Shown here: positions 22,420 to 33,900 of the stretch, piece after piece
Position numbering within the stretch: position 1 is the stretch's first letter
Layout: each line of letters begins with the position of its first letter
Assembly (NCBI GenBank): GCA_964035575.1
Contig: OZ037853.1
Span: forward strand, 652,501-716,500
Direction of reading: 5' to 3'
Source of the DNA: Rhynchopus sp. YZ270_cl-10
Taxonomy: Eukaryota > Euglenozoa > Diplonemea > Diplonemida > Diplonemidae
Length of the DNA: 64,000 nucleotides
Notes under the pieces: generated by a model
The model's input: the letters and a program-made list of their open reading frames with translations, nothing else
Databases searched by the model: none
What the model was told of the DNA's origin: nothing
Program-made: the position numbers and the translations under genes

Positions 22420-23150
22420 AAAATGCAACACTTACCAAAAAAATTCTCCAATCAGACAAAAATCCTTCTAAACACCCGAAAAACACCCCAGTCCACATCC
22501 GGTGGGGTCCCAGGGTGGAAATATATAGTTTTTACAGCTTTTAGGGGTCCTGTGTGAGTACCAGATGCATTTTGCAGTGGGTGTGTGTGCCCCAAACGCT
22601 TAAAAGTACCCTTTTTATAGTCACTTTTTTGACTTTTTTTGTACCTGAAAACCCCCAAAAAAGTGCCAAGGTAGTCGGAATGGTGTCCAAACACCCAGGA
22701 AAATGTCCCCCAGACCCCATGTAGGGTGAAAAATAGCATTTTGGGCACTTGGGAGGGTTTTATAGGCCATGCAACACTTATGCAACACTTAAGCAACGGC
22801 TATGCAACGCCTAGCAGAAGACCATTTATTTACCAAAAAAAATAATACCAATTCATTCAAAACACCAAAAAACCACCTCGGCCCACCTCCAATGAGGTCC
22901 CGAGGTGGAAATGTGTGGATTTTGCAGCTTTTTGGGGTCCCTAGGGGGTTTTTGAGGGTGTTTTTGTGTCTGCAACGCTTAAAATAACGGTATTTCCCCC
23001 CATCCTTTTGACGTATTTCGCACCCAAAATAAAAACCCTAAAAGGCGTGTTCAGGCAGTCGCAGAAGTGTCTAAATCCCTCTGAATTGCCTGACAGACCT
23101 CCCGAGCTGTGGAAAATCGTACTTGCAACACTTGCCAGGGCTTTTTGGTC
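22420..23150. repeat. Two diverged tandem units of about 370-390 bp
   Basis: Unit 1 (about 22420-22790) and unit 2 (about 22800-23150) share GGTCCC-GGTGGAAAT, TTTTGCAGCTTTT-GGGGTCC, AACGCTTAAAA and GCAACACTT in the same order. Heavily diverged and non-coding. Confidence 0.55.
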
Positions 23151-23216
23151 CCTGAAAATGACAACGTACCCTGTGCCTAAGTGCAGTAAAGCCTTCCTTG
23201 CCTCCTCCTATGACCA

Positions 23217-23573
23217 ATGATTCTTGCGAATCCGTTGTCGGTGTCCTTGACCAAGTTGCAAGCCACCACGGAAGGAGCCAGCACCCCGACAACACCGACT
23301 CACTGTCGCTGGAACCTAGACATCCTCTACAGTCTAGGTTGGGTTCCGTCTTTCTCAAGGGAAGAACTTGCCGCAGGATACACCAAGCGCACCACAAAGG
23401 CAGGTCCATGCAAAGTACCCAGAAGTAGCAACTTGAAAAGTACAACACTAAATTGCTTCATCTTTTCACAAAGACAGAGTTGCGGGAATTTGCGGCAGAT
23501 TGTGCACCCCTTGACGATGAAGACACCGGTACGATGAATAAGGAGCCTCTGGTCGCTATGCTGTCTCAGTGAG
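23217..23573 (+). CDS. Coding-like fragments, the last with a SAP-like segment
   Basis: Two adjacent frames look protein-coding. The first (23217 to about 23430) includes WNLDILYSLGWVPSFSREEL and AGYTKRTTKAGPCKVPRS. The second (about 23432-23573) reads LFTKTELREFAADCAPLDDE then TMNKEPLVAMLSQ and a TGA stop. Its LTKxELREF...KEPLVAML spacing resembles a SAP/HeH DNA-binding helix pair. The switch of frame next to AAGTAG could be a splice acceptor or a frameshift. It lies inside the 4.84-kb element, so it may be the tail of its lost protein or a captured gene. Confidence 0.3.
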
Positions 23574-24683
23574 CAGTACAGGGATTCTATAGGCATATTA
23601 GGGGGTATAATTACATGGAAAAAGGCGGAAAAAGCGGAAAAAAACACCAAAAAATCAGAAAAAAGTACGAAATAGTGCTCAAAAGTGTGTTTTTCGTGGT
23701 TTTGGGTGATTTTTTGGGGGTTTGGGGGTCTTTTGGGGTGTTTTTTCGGGTTTTTCGCGGGTTTTTACAAAAAAAAGTGGTTTGGGACAGCAAAAACGGC
23801 CGGACGGACCCCCCTACAGGGGGGGGGGGAACGCACTTTTTTTGGGGGAAAATGCACAGGTATGTTGCGCACTTTTTTTACTATTGATTTTCGGTTTTTG
23901 GGAAATTTTGGACCCGATTTAGAAAAAAGCCTGTTTTTGGGCACTTTTGGGGGCCCCTCGCCCGCGGACCCCCAGATCTCCCAGATGACTGAAATGATGG
24001 AACCTTAAAATTTTCGCTCGCTGCGCTTGCAGATGTGCCGTACCCCTTAATTTTTTTTTGCCTGCGGCGCCATTTTCCTTTTTTGCTCCGCAAAAAAGGG
24101 TTTGTTGAGTGACTGTGTGGTTGTAAACCAGCATTTTTACACCGTACCCTATTTTTTTTTTCGCCTGCGGCGCCATTTATTTTTTTACATACGGTTAGTG
24201 GAACGTAAGGTGCAAGACCAAGCTCCGTAATAAGGGATTACATTCCGTTTTTGGTTATCTCGCAAATTGACCTTTCGCCTCTCCACTCAGGGAGGCTTGC
24301 GCGAAGCGCAACGACCGCTTTCGACCGGGCGGAAAAAAAAATTTGTTTTCGCATAATTCCTGATTTTGGAGGAAAACCAAGCTATTTCCCTGAGTAAATT
24401 GAAGAGAAAAAAAAATGGGTCGGGCGAGTACTCGAGTGTCGAGTGGCCTATTTTTTTTGTCACCTCATGAAATGAAGGAGGAAATAGAAACAAAGCATTT
24501 TGAACACACTCGCGGTTCTAGGGACGAACCGCGCTGCAGAGCCACGCCTCACCAAACCAGGTTGAGGTGTGTGCGTTTCACCACAACCTCTCCCATGGGT
24601 TTTATCGTGTGATGAGTGTTAAGTTTCTATTTCGTTTTCGAGTACTCGTTACTCTTCGAGTACTTTGTACAACCATGAAGGTG

Positions 24684-25720
24684 GGTCAGTTTTTGGTTTG
24701 AAACCTTCTTTTACCCCCTGCATGTGTCGTGTGTTTCTGCCTTGCGTCCCCCTCGTCGCTTTATGCTGTATCAAAGTTACTAAGAACCCTCTCCCCTTCC
24801 CCACACTCTTTTTCATCATTGTTCGGGGTTGGTTACCTTTTGGTTGCCGTTCCTCTTCTGCTTTTCCAGTAGGTCTGTATCCGGCTCAGGATCTCCACCC
24901 TCCACCCTGCAGGAGGCCTGGGGAATAGAGCTACGTGAAGAATGGCGTTATTTCACCTATTGGTGCTTGTGGTGTCGAGGGCAGGACAAATGACATTGTG
25001 TGGAAAGTAGTCTGGTCATTCTTATTCTCTCACGTGCGGGGGAAGAGGTGTGTTATCTGCTACTACCCGATTGCTGTTTGCCTTGACGACATGTCCACGC
25101 ACAAAACGTTGACACAGCACACAGGTGTGACACATAAGCAAAATACAACGGGGCGAGGGACTTTAGAAAACCTCGACGAACCTGAACCCGTGCATTCATC
25201 CCTTTTGATGTGTGCGTTGTAACGGGGTGCGGCTTCACCTTCTGTAGTTGTGCCGTGCGAGCGTTGGCATGGGTGGAGGTGGTATTGGCTTTGTGCGATG
25301 TGCGGCCACATCCGTCTCCATCGGAAGGGTCTTTGCTTTGTGTCAGATCCTGGGACAGGATACGTATCTCTGATTTGGGGACCGCTTCCACAGGGTGTGC
25401 AAAGGCACCTTGCCGTCTGTATTTCCTGCCATCGTCTGGAGGGGTATGCAGGACTGTTCTGTGTTGTCCTCAGGGAGGTGGCATGGTGTTTGCCTTGTGT
25501 GCCACTCTGTGTGCAAAAGGGCGGCACATCCCTGCGAGACGGCAGCCTGTTGCAGGACTGCTTTGCGACACCTCGTAGTGGTCACCACTACCACTGTGCG
25601 CTTGCACCCGTTTGCACCCTTTTCTGTGCAACCTGGCAGACCCTCACATTGGTCCTGCCTCGCTTTGAGTTCATCTTGCGAGCCTCAGGACAACACAGTG
25701 TGCATGAGGGTGTTCAGCAG
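24684..25720. repeat. 1.04-kb duplicated spacer, copy 2
   Basis: Counterpart of 17640-18677. It starts directly after the 4.84-kb element and ends at the TCAGCAG target site of the 13-kb element (25714-25720), so its continuation is found at 38753. The Cys-rich frame of copy 1 is also open here (about 25250-25720). Confidence 0.9.
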
Positions 25721-26188
25721 CAAGGTTACCAACGGGACCCCAACACCCCGGGGGTCCCAGGGGTCCGGGACCCCCAGAAAAAGTCAAAAAAAAAATTTTT
25801 TTTTTTTTTGTGACCCTGCGTGCAGGGCTATTTCTAAAAACCTGTCCCTGTCCCTGATTTTTGGAAAATGAAAGTTGTCAAAAAATTTGCACGGGGCTTA
25901 TATACAGGGCTGCCAAAAAAATTGCACGTACTACAGTACTTACAGAGAGGGGGGATGGGCTTTCTGCTTGAAGAAAGTTGCCGATTTTTTTTGTGTCGGA
26001 AAGTTTTCTTCCAGATTGTGCAAGACACGGGGTTTTTGATATTTTCTGAAAAAACAGAGAGGGCGCACCAGGCCGCATGCCGGAGGTGCTATGAGGGAGT
26101 TTCTTAGAAAACTTGTTCTCTACACTAACATCACACTGGCACCGTACTCATTTTAACAAAAACCAAGAACTTGCCCAATTCTGCAAAT

Positions 26189-26224
26189 TGACCCCACCAC
26201 AGAACGGACGGATTCCGGAAATGC
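26189..26224 (-). repeat. 36-base dispersed motif, copy 4
   Basis: Minus strand: GCATTTCCGGAATCCGTCCG ... CTGTGGTGGGGTCA. It sits in a diverged direct duplication with the next copy, offset 168 bp. Confidence 0.65.
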
Positions 26225-26356
26225 AAATGCCGGTGTTTTCGCGCATTTTCATGTTTCAGCATCTGGGAGAGAAAATCTGGGTTGTGGGATTTACCTTGGC
26301 CCCTTTACCTTACACTCATTTTGACCAAAACCAAGAACTTGGCCATTTCTGCAAAT

Positions 26357-26392
26357 TGACCCCACCACAGTGCGGACAGATTCCGGAAATGC
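26357..26392 (-). repeat. 36-base dispersed motif, copy 5
   Basis: Minus strand: GCATTTCCGGAATCTGTCCG ... CTGTGGTGGGGTCA. The surrounding 60 bp (AACCAAGAACTTGGCC) is also shared with copy 4. Confidence 0.65.
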
Positions 26393-26541
26393 CAATCGCA
26401 GTATGTTTTGGGGCTGAAAAATTTTCAGGGTAAAATTTTTTTGAGCAGCATTTTTTGGCCGAAAATGGGCCCCACGTATAAGCAACCGGGCTCATATTTT
26501 CAAAAATTTAAGTGGTCAAAAAATTGTCCAATTTTCGAGAT

Positions 26542-26577
26542 TGACCCCACCACTGCACGGGTGGAGCCCAAAAATGC
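26542..26577 (-). repeat. 36-base dispersed motif, copy 6
   Basis: Minus strand: GCATTTTTGG ... GCAGTGGTGGGGTCA. Same length, most diverged 5' block. Confidence 0.6.
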
Positions 26578-26926
26578 AAATAAGGACGTTTTTGGCACAA
26601 AATAAATCTGCCAAAAAAATTGTGTCCCGGATTGGATTTTGGACCCCCCGGACCCCATATTTAGAAATATAGCCACCACGGTCTAGTCAGGGGGACGACT
26701 AGTGCCACTACTAGTCGTAACGACTAGTGTAAACCACTACTAGTGCCACTAGTAGCACGACTAGTGGTACTAGTCGTACGACTAGTCTACTGGTAGTGCT
26801 ACCAGTAAACTGGTAGGGATACAGGCTACAAAACTTATACAAACTGAGGGGTTTGATACACAGTGATCACAAGATCCTCCACGTAGCTACCACGTAACTC
26901 TAGCTCTCGATTCGCACCCCCTCCCA

Positions 26927-27355
26927 CCCCAATCACACCCAGATCCCAAGCAAAAGCCACAACAAACATTGAAAATTTGCGTGTGCGAGGCAAGTCGTTG
27001 GGAAGTCCCAGGGTGCTCTGGCGAAACACCTCCCACCGAGACTAACGTCGCACCTCCCCAAGAGTACACCCCGGAATATGAATGTCATGCATGCGGAGCC
27101 TCCCACAAAACAGAGCGGGGACTGTTTGCCCATTATGACACGCAACAGTGTGTACTGTGTGTAATACGCAACAAAATATTCCATGACCACCTTGGAGGCT
27201 TTCCCACTCTGGATGTTTGTGGCACCCGCGTGCAGGTGGTGGTGCATCACATTTCCTTTCCTCCGGGTTGCGGTGTGGTGCCCACGTGCCACTGTCCTGA
27301 CTTGTCCAGGGGGCCTGTGTCTGACTGCCAAGTCAACACCGTCAGTTTGCTTTAG
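26927..27355 (+). CDS. Fragment with one C2HC zinc-finger-like motif
   Basis: The frame ending in TAG at 27353-27355 reads YECHACGASHKTERGLFAHY then DTQQC, i.e. C-x2-C-x12-H-x5-C. Further Cys/His residues follow (HHISFPPGCG, TCHCPDL). No ATG start is visible; the frame is open upstream of 26969. The fold may be a C2H2-type finger with the last His replaced by Cys. It could be the remains of a DNA-binding protein of the surrounding element. Function unknown. Confidence 0.35.
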   Translation, partial: PQSHPDPKQKPQQTLKICVCEASRWEVPGCSGETPPTETNVAPPQEYTPEYECHACGASHKTERGLFAHYDTQQCVLCVIRNKIFHDHLGGFPTLDVCGTRVQVVVHHISFPPGCGVVPTCHCPDLSRGPVSDCQVNTVSLL

Positions 27356-27579
27356 GAAATCATTTTGCTTTTTGTTATATCGACAATCACCTACCGAGGT
27401 AGGATCTGTACACAATGTCGCCCGAAGGCTTTGTACTTAATCGGTATGGACGGAGGCCATCCTCAACCCTAGAAAGTAGCTTTTATTTGTTGGTCGTTTG
27501 GTGCTATGGGAAATCAGTCAACGACCTGTCAATATCGGGGGGGAGGGTCATTTTTAAATAGTACTTTGCCATTTTTTCA

Positions 27580-28170
27580 GGTACACAGGTACACAGGTAC
27601 ACAGGTACACAGGTACACAGGTACACAGGTACACAGGTACACAGGTACACAGGTACACAGGTACACAGGTACACAGGTACACAGGTACACAGGTACACAG
27701 GTACACAGGTACACAGGTACACAGGTACACAGGTACACAGGTACACAGGTACACAGGTACACAGGTACACAGGTACACAGGTACACAGGTACACAGGTAC
27801 ACAGGTACACAGGTACACAGGTACACAGGTACACAGGTACACAGGTACACAGGTACACAGGTACACAGGTACACAGGTACACAGGTACACAGGTACACAG
27901 GTACACAGGTACACAGGTACACAGGTACACAGGTACACAGGTACACAGGTACACAGGTACACAGGTACACAGGTACACAGGTACACAGGTACACAGGTAC
28001 ACAGGTACACAGGTACACAGGTACACAGGTACACAGGTACACAGGTACACAGGTACACAGGTACACAGGTACACAGGTACACAGGTACACAGGTACACAG
28101 GTACACAGGTACACAGGTACACAGGTACACAGGTACACAGGTACACAGGTACACAGGTACACAGGTACAC
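27580..28170. repeat. (AGGTACAC)n octamer array, about 74 copies
   Basis: Perfect 8-bp tandem repeat containing GTAC. All frames stay open and give artefactual TGTQVHRY or PVYLCTCV proteins. Unexpanded versions of the unit occur at 5050-5070. Confidence 0.97.
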
Positions 28171-28210
28171 CACATCACGTTCTATCTTGTGCATCCCAGC
28201 TTGAACGACT

Positions 28211-28269
28211 CTTTGCCGCTTCACAGCTGGTATGTGAATGTGTTCACAGACCAGCTGTGAAGCGGCAAA
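28211..28269. repeat. Hairpin with 21-bp perfect arms
   Basis: CTTTGCCGCTTCACAGCTGG and its exact reverse complement flank an 18-base loop, just downstream of the octamer array. Confidence 0.85.
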
Positions 28270-28649
28270 GTAGAAATCACCCCCAGCTTCGAGGGGCTCA
28301 GGGCTGTGTGACGCTGCTGATTTCGACACGTTGATCGCGCTTTGTGTGGTTTTGTGTATCCCAAAAGGAGTCATCACCCAAAGCATTTTGACTAAACGTC
28401 TGAACCTGGAATCGATAGCAGACAGGAAAAAGAGGATGAGCAGGCAACGTCTGCCCGACCTGTGTGAAGTGAATCAGTGATTGCCTGATAGATGTCTGGG
28501 TAACCGTGTGTTCTGTGTGGGTATCCATGTACGGAGTATATCCCATTCCCCCCAGCAATTGCCAAAAACCGTGAGTGTGCGCGATGGCCCATGGACCACC
28601 ACGTCCAAGTTACCACCTATGACTAGTCATATGACAAGGTGCAGATAAG

Positions 28650-28736
28650 ACTAACTAACGACAAGACCCCTGTATGTAATGAGCGGCGTTAGGCCTTGTC
28701 ATTTGACAGGGGTCTTGTCATTGGTTAGTCTTGTCA
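28650..28736. repeat. Inverted repeat with 27-bp arms
   Basis: AAGACTAACTAACGACAAGA... and ...TCTTGTCATTGGTTAGTCTT are inverted copies with two mismatches around a 31-base loop. Non-coding. Confidence 0.75.
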
Positions 28737-29639
28737 TGCAACTAGTCGTTGCGGTGCAACGGACCCTTTGGGGGGCACCCAAATACACGACGGTGAAACC
28801 AGAACCCCCATAAATTTCACGACGATTTTTGAGGATTTTTTAGGTCTTACCAGAAATCAGCGCCGAAAGCTGTCCAGAACCACCCCCAAAACCATTGTAC
28901 CACTACCTGATTTCGCCACCTGTACCACATGTTATATTACATGTACTACATGTTACAAAAGTTACATGTAATACCACATGGAACACCCGTAACTTCAGTC
29001 GTTGTGTACCCTGAGGGCCGTATGGGCCACCGTGTGTCTGTGTGTGTGTCCCACCAAAAAATCGCTGAGGGCCGTTAAAAAATGACCCCCCCTTATGGCA
29101 ACGACCTGTCAGCGACCTGTCAATATCGACCCTCCCCGGAGCACCATCGTTACTTTTATGTTTTGGTCAGCAAAATCACTCGCACACAACCTGAGGGTAC
29201 GTGTGCGGTTGCCAGGTCTCGAAGCCCCGGAGTAGGGTAATCACACCAGTCAAGCATTAGTATCAAACCCCCAGTTTGTATAAGTTTTGTAAATAATTTT
29301 GTTTTTGTCCACAATCTGTCTGCAGGGACTTCACAAGAAGCCTTTGTACTGTGATTTCACTTGGAATATACCTGTAGCACTACCAGTACACTAGTCGTAC
29401 GACTAGTCGTACGACTAGTGGGTACTAGTCGTGCTACTAGTGTACACTAGTCGTAAAACACTAGTCATTTCGGCTAGTCGTGCTACTAGTCGTCCCCCTG
29501 ACTAGACCGTGGTGAGCTATAGCCCTGCCTGCGTGAAAAAAAAATTTTTTTTTCCTTAGGGATTTTTCCGGGTACTTAGCGAAATTTTCGCCACCAAAAG
29601 TTGGCCCCTTACACGGTCCCTGTGGCCTCGGGACCAGTT

Positions 29640-29790
29640 CAGTACACAAGGTATGACCAAAATAGCCGTATTTTGGCTGAAAATTTGACTTGAAAAATTT
29701 TTTCATAATTTGCCCAATCTGAGGTTTTCATTGGATTCTTTGGGCCATTTTATGAGGTACCACGGCAAATTTTGGGCGAAAAAATAGTAT
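29640..29790. repeat. Inverted-repeat partner of 37440-37560
   Basis: GCCGTATTTTGGCTGAAAAT ... CATAATTTGCCCAATC ... GGGCCATTTTATGA ... TACCACG is found as reverse complement at 37446-37556, about 90 percent by eye. The two arms enclose the LINE and its flanks. Confidence 0.75.
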
Positions 29791-29794
29791 ATTT

Positions 29795-29939
29795 TTTCTG
29801 GAAATATAGTACTCATATTTCCTGAGGTACCCCCAATGCTGCTGAGGGATACGATTTCCCGAGCCGAAGGCGAGGGAAATCGTCGACCGAAGCAGCATTG
29901 GGGGTACCGAAGGAAATATGGTGCTATATTTCCAGAAAA
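29795..29939. repeat. 145-bp fold-back palindrome
   Basis: Arms TTTCTGGAAATATAGTACTC.../...GCTATATTTCCAGAAA and TACCCCCAATGCTGCT/AGCAGCATTGGGGGTA. The inner hairpin CGATTTCCC-GAGCCGAAGGC-GAGGGAAATCG has an apex like that of the palindrome at 10724-10863. Confidence 0.75.
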
Positions 29940-30926
29940 TTCATATTTTCATTTTCGGTAATATTGTCCCTACGCACAAATCCGCTCGTATTCTGTGTGT
30001 CAAAAAACCCCTGTTATGGTTCAGTTGTATCTTGTGTGTCAAAATGTGTATGTTGGTGTGCTGGAAGGAGAGGGGTTCAGATTCATTTATATGATGATAT
30101 TTACCGACGTGGGGGATGGGGGTAGCTGGAACACTTTGTCACTTTGGGACGTTGATCGTTATGTGGATGTAGGGTGTTTTTCAGGGGTATGTTAACCACG
30201 TGTGTGTCTTAGGGACCAAATTTTTCAGTAACGTGAACCAATCGGGTCGCAATGGTTCCTGGGGGCCCGGAGGGCCCCCATGCAGGAAAAATTTTCACCA
30301 AGCCTGGGCAATGCTGGGCCCATATGGGGTTCCTATACATGTGTTTTCACGTGTTTTTGAGCACTTTTCAGGATTTTCGAAAAATTTTGCAACACCAAAG
30401 GAGGTACCCTAACTGTTCGGTCCAATTCGGTGTAATTCGGTCCATTTCGTTTTTTTTTTTTTTTCGCAAAGGGAAATTTCCCCTTGTACCAGAAAAACCG
30501 AAAAAAACGAAATGAAAACCGAAAAAAACCGAAATGTTAGGGTACCTTTTTTGGTCGATTTCGTTTTTTTTCCAAAGGGGGGACCCTTTGGTCGCCGAAA
30601 TTCCCCAGCCAAATTTGGTCGCAAAATCGGCCGATTTTTCAAAAATCTCAAAAAAAAAAAAAGATTTTTTTTTTTCACAAGTGTTTTTGAGGCCTGCTCA
30701 CTACACCCTAGGTACCCTTCTGAGACCAAAAAGTCAAAAAAAGCATGAATTGGGCTGTTTTGAGCATCTAGAGTTTATTCCCCAGCCATTTTCTGTACCA
30801 CCAGTGCACTTTGTATGGGCCAGCGCCTTGTCGAAAAATCGAAAAATCTCAAAAAAAAAATTTTTTTTTTTCGGGAAAATTTCGACCACTGAGGTGGGTC
30901 TTTGGGCACCAAAAAATGCAAAAAAA

Positions 30927-33900
30927 ATAGACGAATTCCTGCTGAACGCCACTTCTCTGGATACTGCTGTACGCGTCCCGAACTCCGAGTCGGACAACTG
31001 CCTCTTTGTCGCGCTGTTCCAGGCCCAGGCCCGGAACAGGCCTCCCCCTACGGCAGCTGAGTGCACTGAGCTTCGGGAATCCCTGGCCGACAGAGCAGAA
31101 GCGACGCGTGCGCAGGGTGAGGCGTTGTTGGGGGGGCGGGAGAAACTCGACGCCTACATCGCCGGGCTTAGAGGGACCGCCTGGGGGGACCACTTCGCCA
31201 TCCACCTTGCGGCGAATGTCTGGCAGGAGAACATCCTGGTGGTGCAAGGGGGTGAGAACCCAGTGGTGCGCATTCGAGCTACAGCACTGAAGACGAAGGC
31301 CAAAGCGAGGACGCGGATCATTGCTAGGGTGGGCAATCATTTTGACGCCGTGTACGCCGATTCCGAAGCGATCGCGTCGCTCACAGCGGGGGCCCCTTTC
31401 TCCCTCCTCAGCGCCGCCACCACACATGTGCACCCACTGGTGGCAATCACCGCAGATTCCCCAGCATCCTGCGTCCTGGACTCCCCTGAGCCGGGGCACT
31501 ACTGCCCTTTGCCTCACTGCTCCAGCTCCAAAATCCACAGGAGCGTTGAGCTAACTCACCGCAATATGCAACGACACCTGCAGGCGCACGCCCAGCACGG
31601 CGACATCCTCCCCGCAGCAGACCTCCGCCGCCTGAGGTACATGCAGTGTGTGCGGTGCGGTGACGTAATCACTAAGAACGCCCAGGGAGGGACGTGCTTT
31701 GCGTGTAGGAGCGCGACCGCTCCGTCCGTTGTGCCAAAGCCCCGTGACAGAACGCAGATGGAAATCGAGGATGACAGCCTCCTTCCGTCTGCTCAGGATA
31801 TTGCGTTGAGCCGCTCCCGAGTCATGGAGTTCATCCCAGACTACATGCTTCGTGCAACGACAGTGGCGACGCGCGTCGCACTCAACGACATCGCGGCCGA
31901 CAACACGGACCTGGCCGCGTGGAACCGGTTTGGCATGCTGTGGAAGACGCTTCTCCGTACGCGCCGCAGCGGCAAGACGAAGAAGAAGCGCATGCGTGAG
32001 AAGCGTATCGAGGACTTGGAACGGTGGGAGAAAGGCGAGTTGTCCGCGCTCTGGCGGGATGCGCAGGCCCAGGTGCCGGGGAGACGTACTGAGCAGGAAG
32101 ACCCCACCTTTGAAGATCGGGAGCGAGCGTGTGTTGCTGAGGCTCGGAAGGGTCGCTCCGCTGCTGCCTTCTCCCGCCTTTCTTCGAAGGGTCTCGCCCC
32201 GGACTCCGAAGCTACGCTGCAGGCCCTGCGAGCCAAGCATCCGGCGCCCCAGTCCCCTACTACGCTCGATAGCAATTTGGTGAATTCGGTTTCCCCTGTA
32301 GACCTGACCCCGGCGCAAGTACTGGCTTTGGTGAAGCGCATGCCGAGAGGCACCGCAGCAGGTCCTTCCGGCCTTCGTGCGGACCACCTGAAGCAGATGT
32401 TGACTGAAAGTGATGTCGACATCCTGCCGGCCCTGACACACGTGATCAACGCGATCCGCGCTGCCAATGTCCCCGACGAGGTCACCCCTTTCCTGGCAGG
32501 GGCCAGATTGATGGCGCTCCCCAAAGGTGACAACGACGTCCGCCCGATTGCAGTGGGTGAGACGCTCCGGAGGCTGGCGGCGAAGTCGTTTGCGGCGGAG
32601 GTGAAGAAGCAAGCGAAGGACGTCCTTCTTCCCGGGAAGCAGGTGGGCGTGGGGGTGGAAGGCGGTATTGAGGCAGCGACGGCGACTGTCTGGGATTACA
32701 CCCACCGTCACAGTGGTCACGACAAAGTGGTGCTGAAGATCGACTACAGCAACGCGTTCAACACAGTCTGTCGCAGCGCCATGCTGAACCAGACCCGCAA
32801 ACACCTCCCTCAACTGTCTCGATTTGTGGAGTGGTGCTATGTGGACCCGTCTTCCCTGGTGTACGGTGAGACTGTGGTGGACTCGCAAACTGGTGCGCAG
32901 CAGGGTGACCCGCTCGGCCCCCTCCTCTTCTCGTTGGTAGTGAAGGACTTGACGGAAAAGGTGCGCGACCTGCCAGGAGTGGATCTAGCGGTGTGGTATC
33001 TGGATGACGGGACGCTGATGGGGTCTCCTCAAGGGGTCGCGGCTGCGTTCAAAGTGCTTCAGGAGGAGAGCCTGAGTTTGGGGCTGTCGGTGAACTCCAA
33101 AAAGTGCGAACTTATTCCCCTTGGGCTCTACCAACCAGACAGCTTCCTTAATGAGGCGGGATTTACAGTGTCAGACCTGACGGTGATCCGGGACGGATTC
33201 AGCTTTCTGGGGGCCCCCATCGGCACCAATGAGTTCTGCGACAAGTTCATGGAGAAGAAGCTGCACGAGTTTGCGTTGAATCTCCGCTTGCTGGGCAAGC
33301 TAGGAGACGCCCAGGTGGCCTTGTCTCTCCTGCGCCATTGTGAAGGCTTCTGCAAAGCGGTCTTCTACATGCGCGCTGTACGTCACCAAGGGGAGCACCT
33401 CTGGTTGAAGAAGTATGACAAGGAGGTGGACCGAGTGCTCGCGCAGATTCTGAGCTCGCCGGGGACAGATCCCGACATATTGCTGCCGGACGCTGCCAGA
33501 TTGCAGGCTGCCCTCCCCGTGCGCATGGGTGGCTTGGGGGTGCGCCGGTCGTACGACCACTGGACGGCTGCCGCTATGGGAGCTGCTAGTGGCACCTACG
33601 CTCTGTGTAAGCACCTTGACAAGCACTATCGTTGGGATGCGGCGGGGTGGAGCCACACGGCCACCAGGTACAACGAGTTGGTGGACGCCGATGCCCGCGT
33701 GGACACTGAAGAGCTTCCCCAGCAGATCCTCAAGCAGCGAGACCTCTCTGCCTCGATCATCGTGCGTCAGGTGGCCAATCTGCGTGATGAAGGTGACGTG
33801 CAAGACCGTGCCCGACTGAACTCGCTCCTGCTGCCCTTGGCCGGGGCGTGGATTACGGCATTACCCCTCCCGGAGAATGTCATCAACCCCGAGGAGTTTC

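Larger units (their letters stand above)
19836..24677. mobile_element. 4.84-kb DNA-transposon-like element with TIRs, 6-bp target duplication
   Basis: The left end CATGGTTGTACAAAGTACTC (19836-) is mirrored at the right end, which stops at 24677 with GTACAACCATG. The match goes on for more than 30 bp and, with interruptions, past 200 bp (ACTCGAGTACTCGCCCGACCCAT and CTCTTCAATTTACTC on both arms). AAGGTG flanks both ends (19830-19835, 24678-24683). The uninterrupted duplicate spacer (GTCTAAGGTGGGTCAG at 17635-17650) shows the empty site, which proves the insertion. No transposase is recognised. The inside holds palindromes, a nested inverted-repeat element (20184-21027), diverged tandem repeats and a few coding-like fragments. 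Superfamily unknown. Confidence 0.85.
26675..29515. mobile_element. Inner 2.84-kb inverted-repeat element built of ACTAGT motifs
   Basis: CCACGGTCTAGTCAGGGGGA followed by many ACTAGTCGTACGACTAGT-like pieces (26675-26820) is mirrored at 29370-29515. The match resumes further in: AAACTTATACAAACTG-GGGTTTGATAC at 26829-26857 against GTATCAAACCCCCAGTTTGTATAAG at 29260-29292. So the arms are at least about 180 bp with internal rearrangement. It lies inside the 13-kb element. It contains a zinc-finger-like frame, the (AGGTACAC)n array and two hairpins. Confidence 0.7.

Noticed and set aside
15103-28170. CRISPR-like arrays
   Set aside because: The arrays have no spacers; the units follow each other directly, and the genome is eukaryotic.
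30534-30926. Upstream extension of the LINE frame to an ATG at 30534
   Set aside because: This part is AT-rich flank that also occurs without the LINE at 38330-38615, so it is not part of the element's protein.
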